NCBI GenBank assembly: GCA_023453335.1
Contig: JAEXTU010000024.1
Span: 1-6,446, forward strand
DNA: 6,446 nucleotides
Source of the DNA: Pseudomonadota bacterium
Lineage (GTDB): Bacteria; Desulfobacterota; Desulfovibrionia; Desulfovibrionales; Desulfovibrionaceae
Direction of reading: 5' to 3'
Within the stretch, counting starts at the first letter, position 1. Every line of letters begins with the position of its first letter. Shown one piece after another: positions 5,874 to 6,446 of this stretch. The translations under genes and the position numbers were made by a program. Under the pieces are notes generated by a model. That model had not been told where the DNA came from, searched no databases, and saw only the letters and a program-made list of their open reading frames with translations.

Positions 5874-6446
5874 CCTCCTGTCCAAGAAGAGCGCGGTCTT
5901 CATTCTCATTCTGGCCGCTTCGCTCTACCTTACTCTCTATACCTGGAACCTGCGCACCGGGGTGCTGGACTCCCTGGCCGCCAACACCGGGCTGGAGTTC
6001 GTGTCCTGGGTGCTGCGTCCCGGCAAGTGGGCCGCGGACAAGGCCTCCCGGATGTGGGACGACTATTTCCATCTGGTGGGCGTGCAGCAGGAGAACCGCC
6101 GCCTGGCCGCGGAGGTGGACCGTCTGTCCCAGGACGTGGCCGCCCTGCGCGAGGAGGCGGCCGAGGCCCCGCGGCTGCGCAAGCTCCTGCACTACTCCCC
6201 GCCCCGCGCCTGGAGCGTGCAGGGCGCCCGGGTCATCGCCCACCGCCTGGGCCCGGCCGGGGCCCTGGACACCGTGCTCAACGACAAGGGCACCCTGGAC
6301 GGGGTGACGGTGAACGTGCCGGTGGCCACCCCGGGCGGGGTGGCCGGCCGGGTGCTGCGCGCGGCCATGCAGGCCTCCACCGTGCTCCTGGTCAGCGACC
6401 CCAACTCCAAGATCCCGGTGGTCAGCCGCAACCACCGCACCACCGG
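5869..6446 (+). CDS. mreC: Rod-shape-determining protein MreC, N-terminal part, probable ATT start
   Basis: An open frame of 192 codons to the right edge with clear MreC character; the C-terminus is cut off. After a short N-terminus with SKK, residues about 9-24 form the single membrane anchor (AVFILILAASLYLTLY). Residues about 72-107 form the coiled coil (QENRRLAAEVDRLSQDV and onward), which serves in dimerisation. Then comes the periplasmic beta domain, with ARVIAHRLGPAG, a VNVPVATPGGVAGRVL segment and the conserved STVLLVSDPNSKIPV. MreC is the periplasmic scaffold that binds PBP2 and links it to MreB and MreD. The start is odd: between the in-frame TAA at 5860-5862 and the anchor there is no ATG, GTG or TTG. 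ATT at 5869 sits eight bases behind AAGGAGGT and overlaps the mreB stop by five bases; CTG at 5878 is the other option. The first ordinary start, GTG at 5962, would delete the anchor. Confidence 0.93.
   Translation, partial: MSLLSKKSAVFILILAASLYLTLYTWNLRTGVLDSLAANTGLEFVSWVLRPGKWAADKASRMWDDYFHLVGVQQENRRLAAEVDRLSQDVAALREEAAEAPRLRKLLHYSPPRAWSVQGARVIAHRLGPAGALDTVLNDKGTLDGVTVNVPVATPGGVAGRVLRAAMQASTVLLVSDPNSKIPVVSRNHRTT

Noticed and set aside
4332..5909. A 525-codon minus-strand open frame antisense to mreB
   Set aside because: It is His/Gly/Leu-rich without motifs and is opposite the unmistakable MreB frame. It is a shadow.

Overview
The window is a GC-rich bacterial chromosome segment (roughly two thirds G+C by eye) that looks like core genome with a small accessory-like cluster. 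The mreB-mreC pair, the Cache-type sensor and the overall codon use suggest a Desulfovibrio-like member of the Desulfobacterota. That placement is an inference from resemblance only; there is no rRNA or other taxonomic marker here.

Layout. Positions 1-4756 are read from the minus strand and 4833-6446 from the plus strand, so the two blocks diverge around 4757-4832. Reading the minus strand in its own direction, the order is: a TIGR01212/YhcC-like radical SAM protein (4756-3755); a 368-residue membrane protein made of two copies of a two-helix plus PH-like module (3713-2607); a 181-residue protein with one copy of the same module (2528-1983); an O6-alkylguanine-DNA alkyltransferase (1961-1470); a hexapeptide-repeat acetyltransferase of the xenobiotic acyltransferase type (1445-906); then, after a 181-base gap with inverted repeats, the N-terminal 241 residues of a membrane sensor with a periplasmic Cache-like domain that runs off the left edge. 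Gaps between the four central genes are 78, 21 and 24 bases, so they could share a transcript. On the plus strand mreB (4833-5873) is complete and mreC begins at its end and runs off the right edge.

How the genes work together. MreB and MreC are the classic rod-shape pair: an actin-like cytoplasmic filament and a membrane-anchored periplasmic scaffold that guide lateral wall synthesis. The minus-strand genes have no obvious shared pathway. The alkyltransferase repairs alkylated DNA, the acetyltransferase acts on an unknown acceptor, and the duplicated membrane modules have no known role.

Points that deserve attention: (1) mreC has no ATG, GTG or TTG start that keeps its membrane anchor; the only codon well placed behind a strong Shine-Dalgarno sequence is ATT, overlapping the mreB stop. 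(2) Three homologous membrane/PH-like modules lie in tandem, two fused in one gene and one in the next, and the fused gene is visibly less GC-rich than its neighbours. (3) A 13-position stem with one mismatch lies between those two genes and covers the ribosome binding site of the second, which would suit translational coupling. I saw no CRISPR array, tRNA, rRNA, insertion sequence or defence system.
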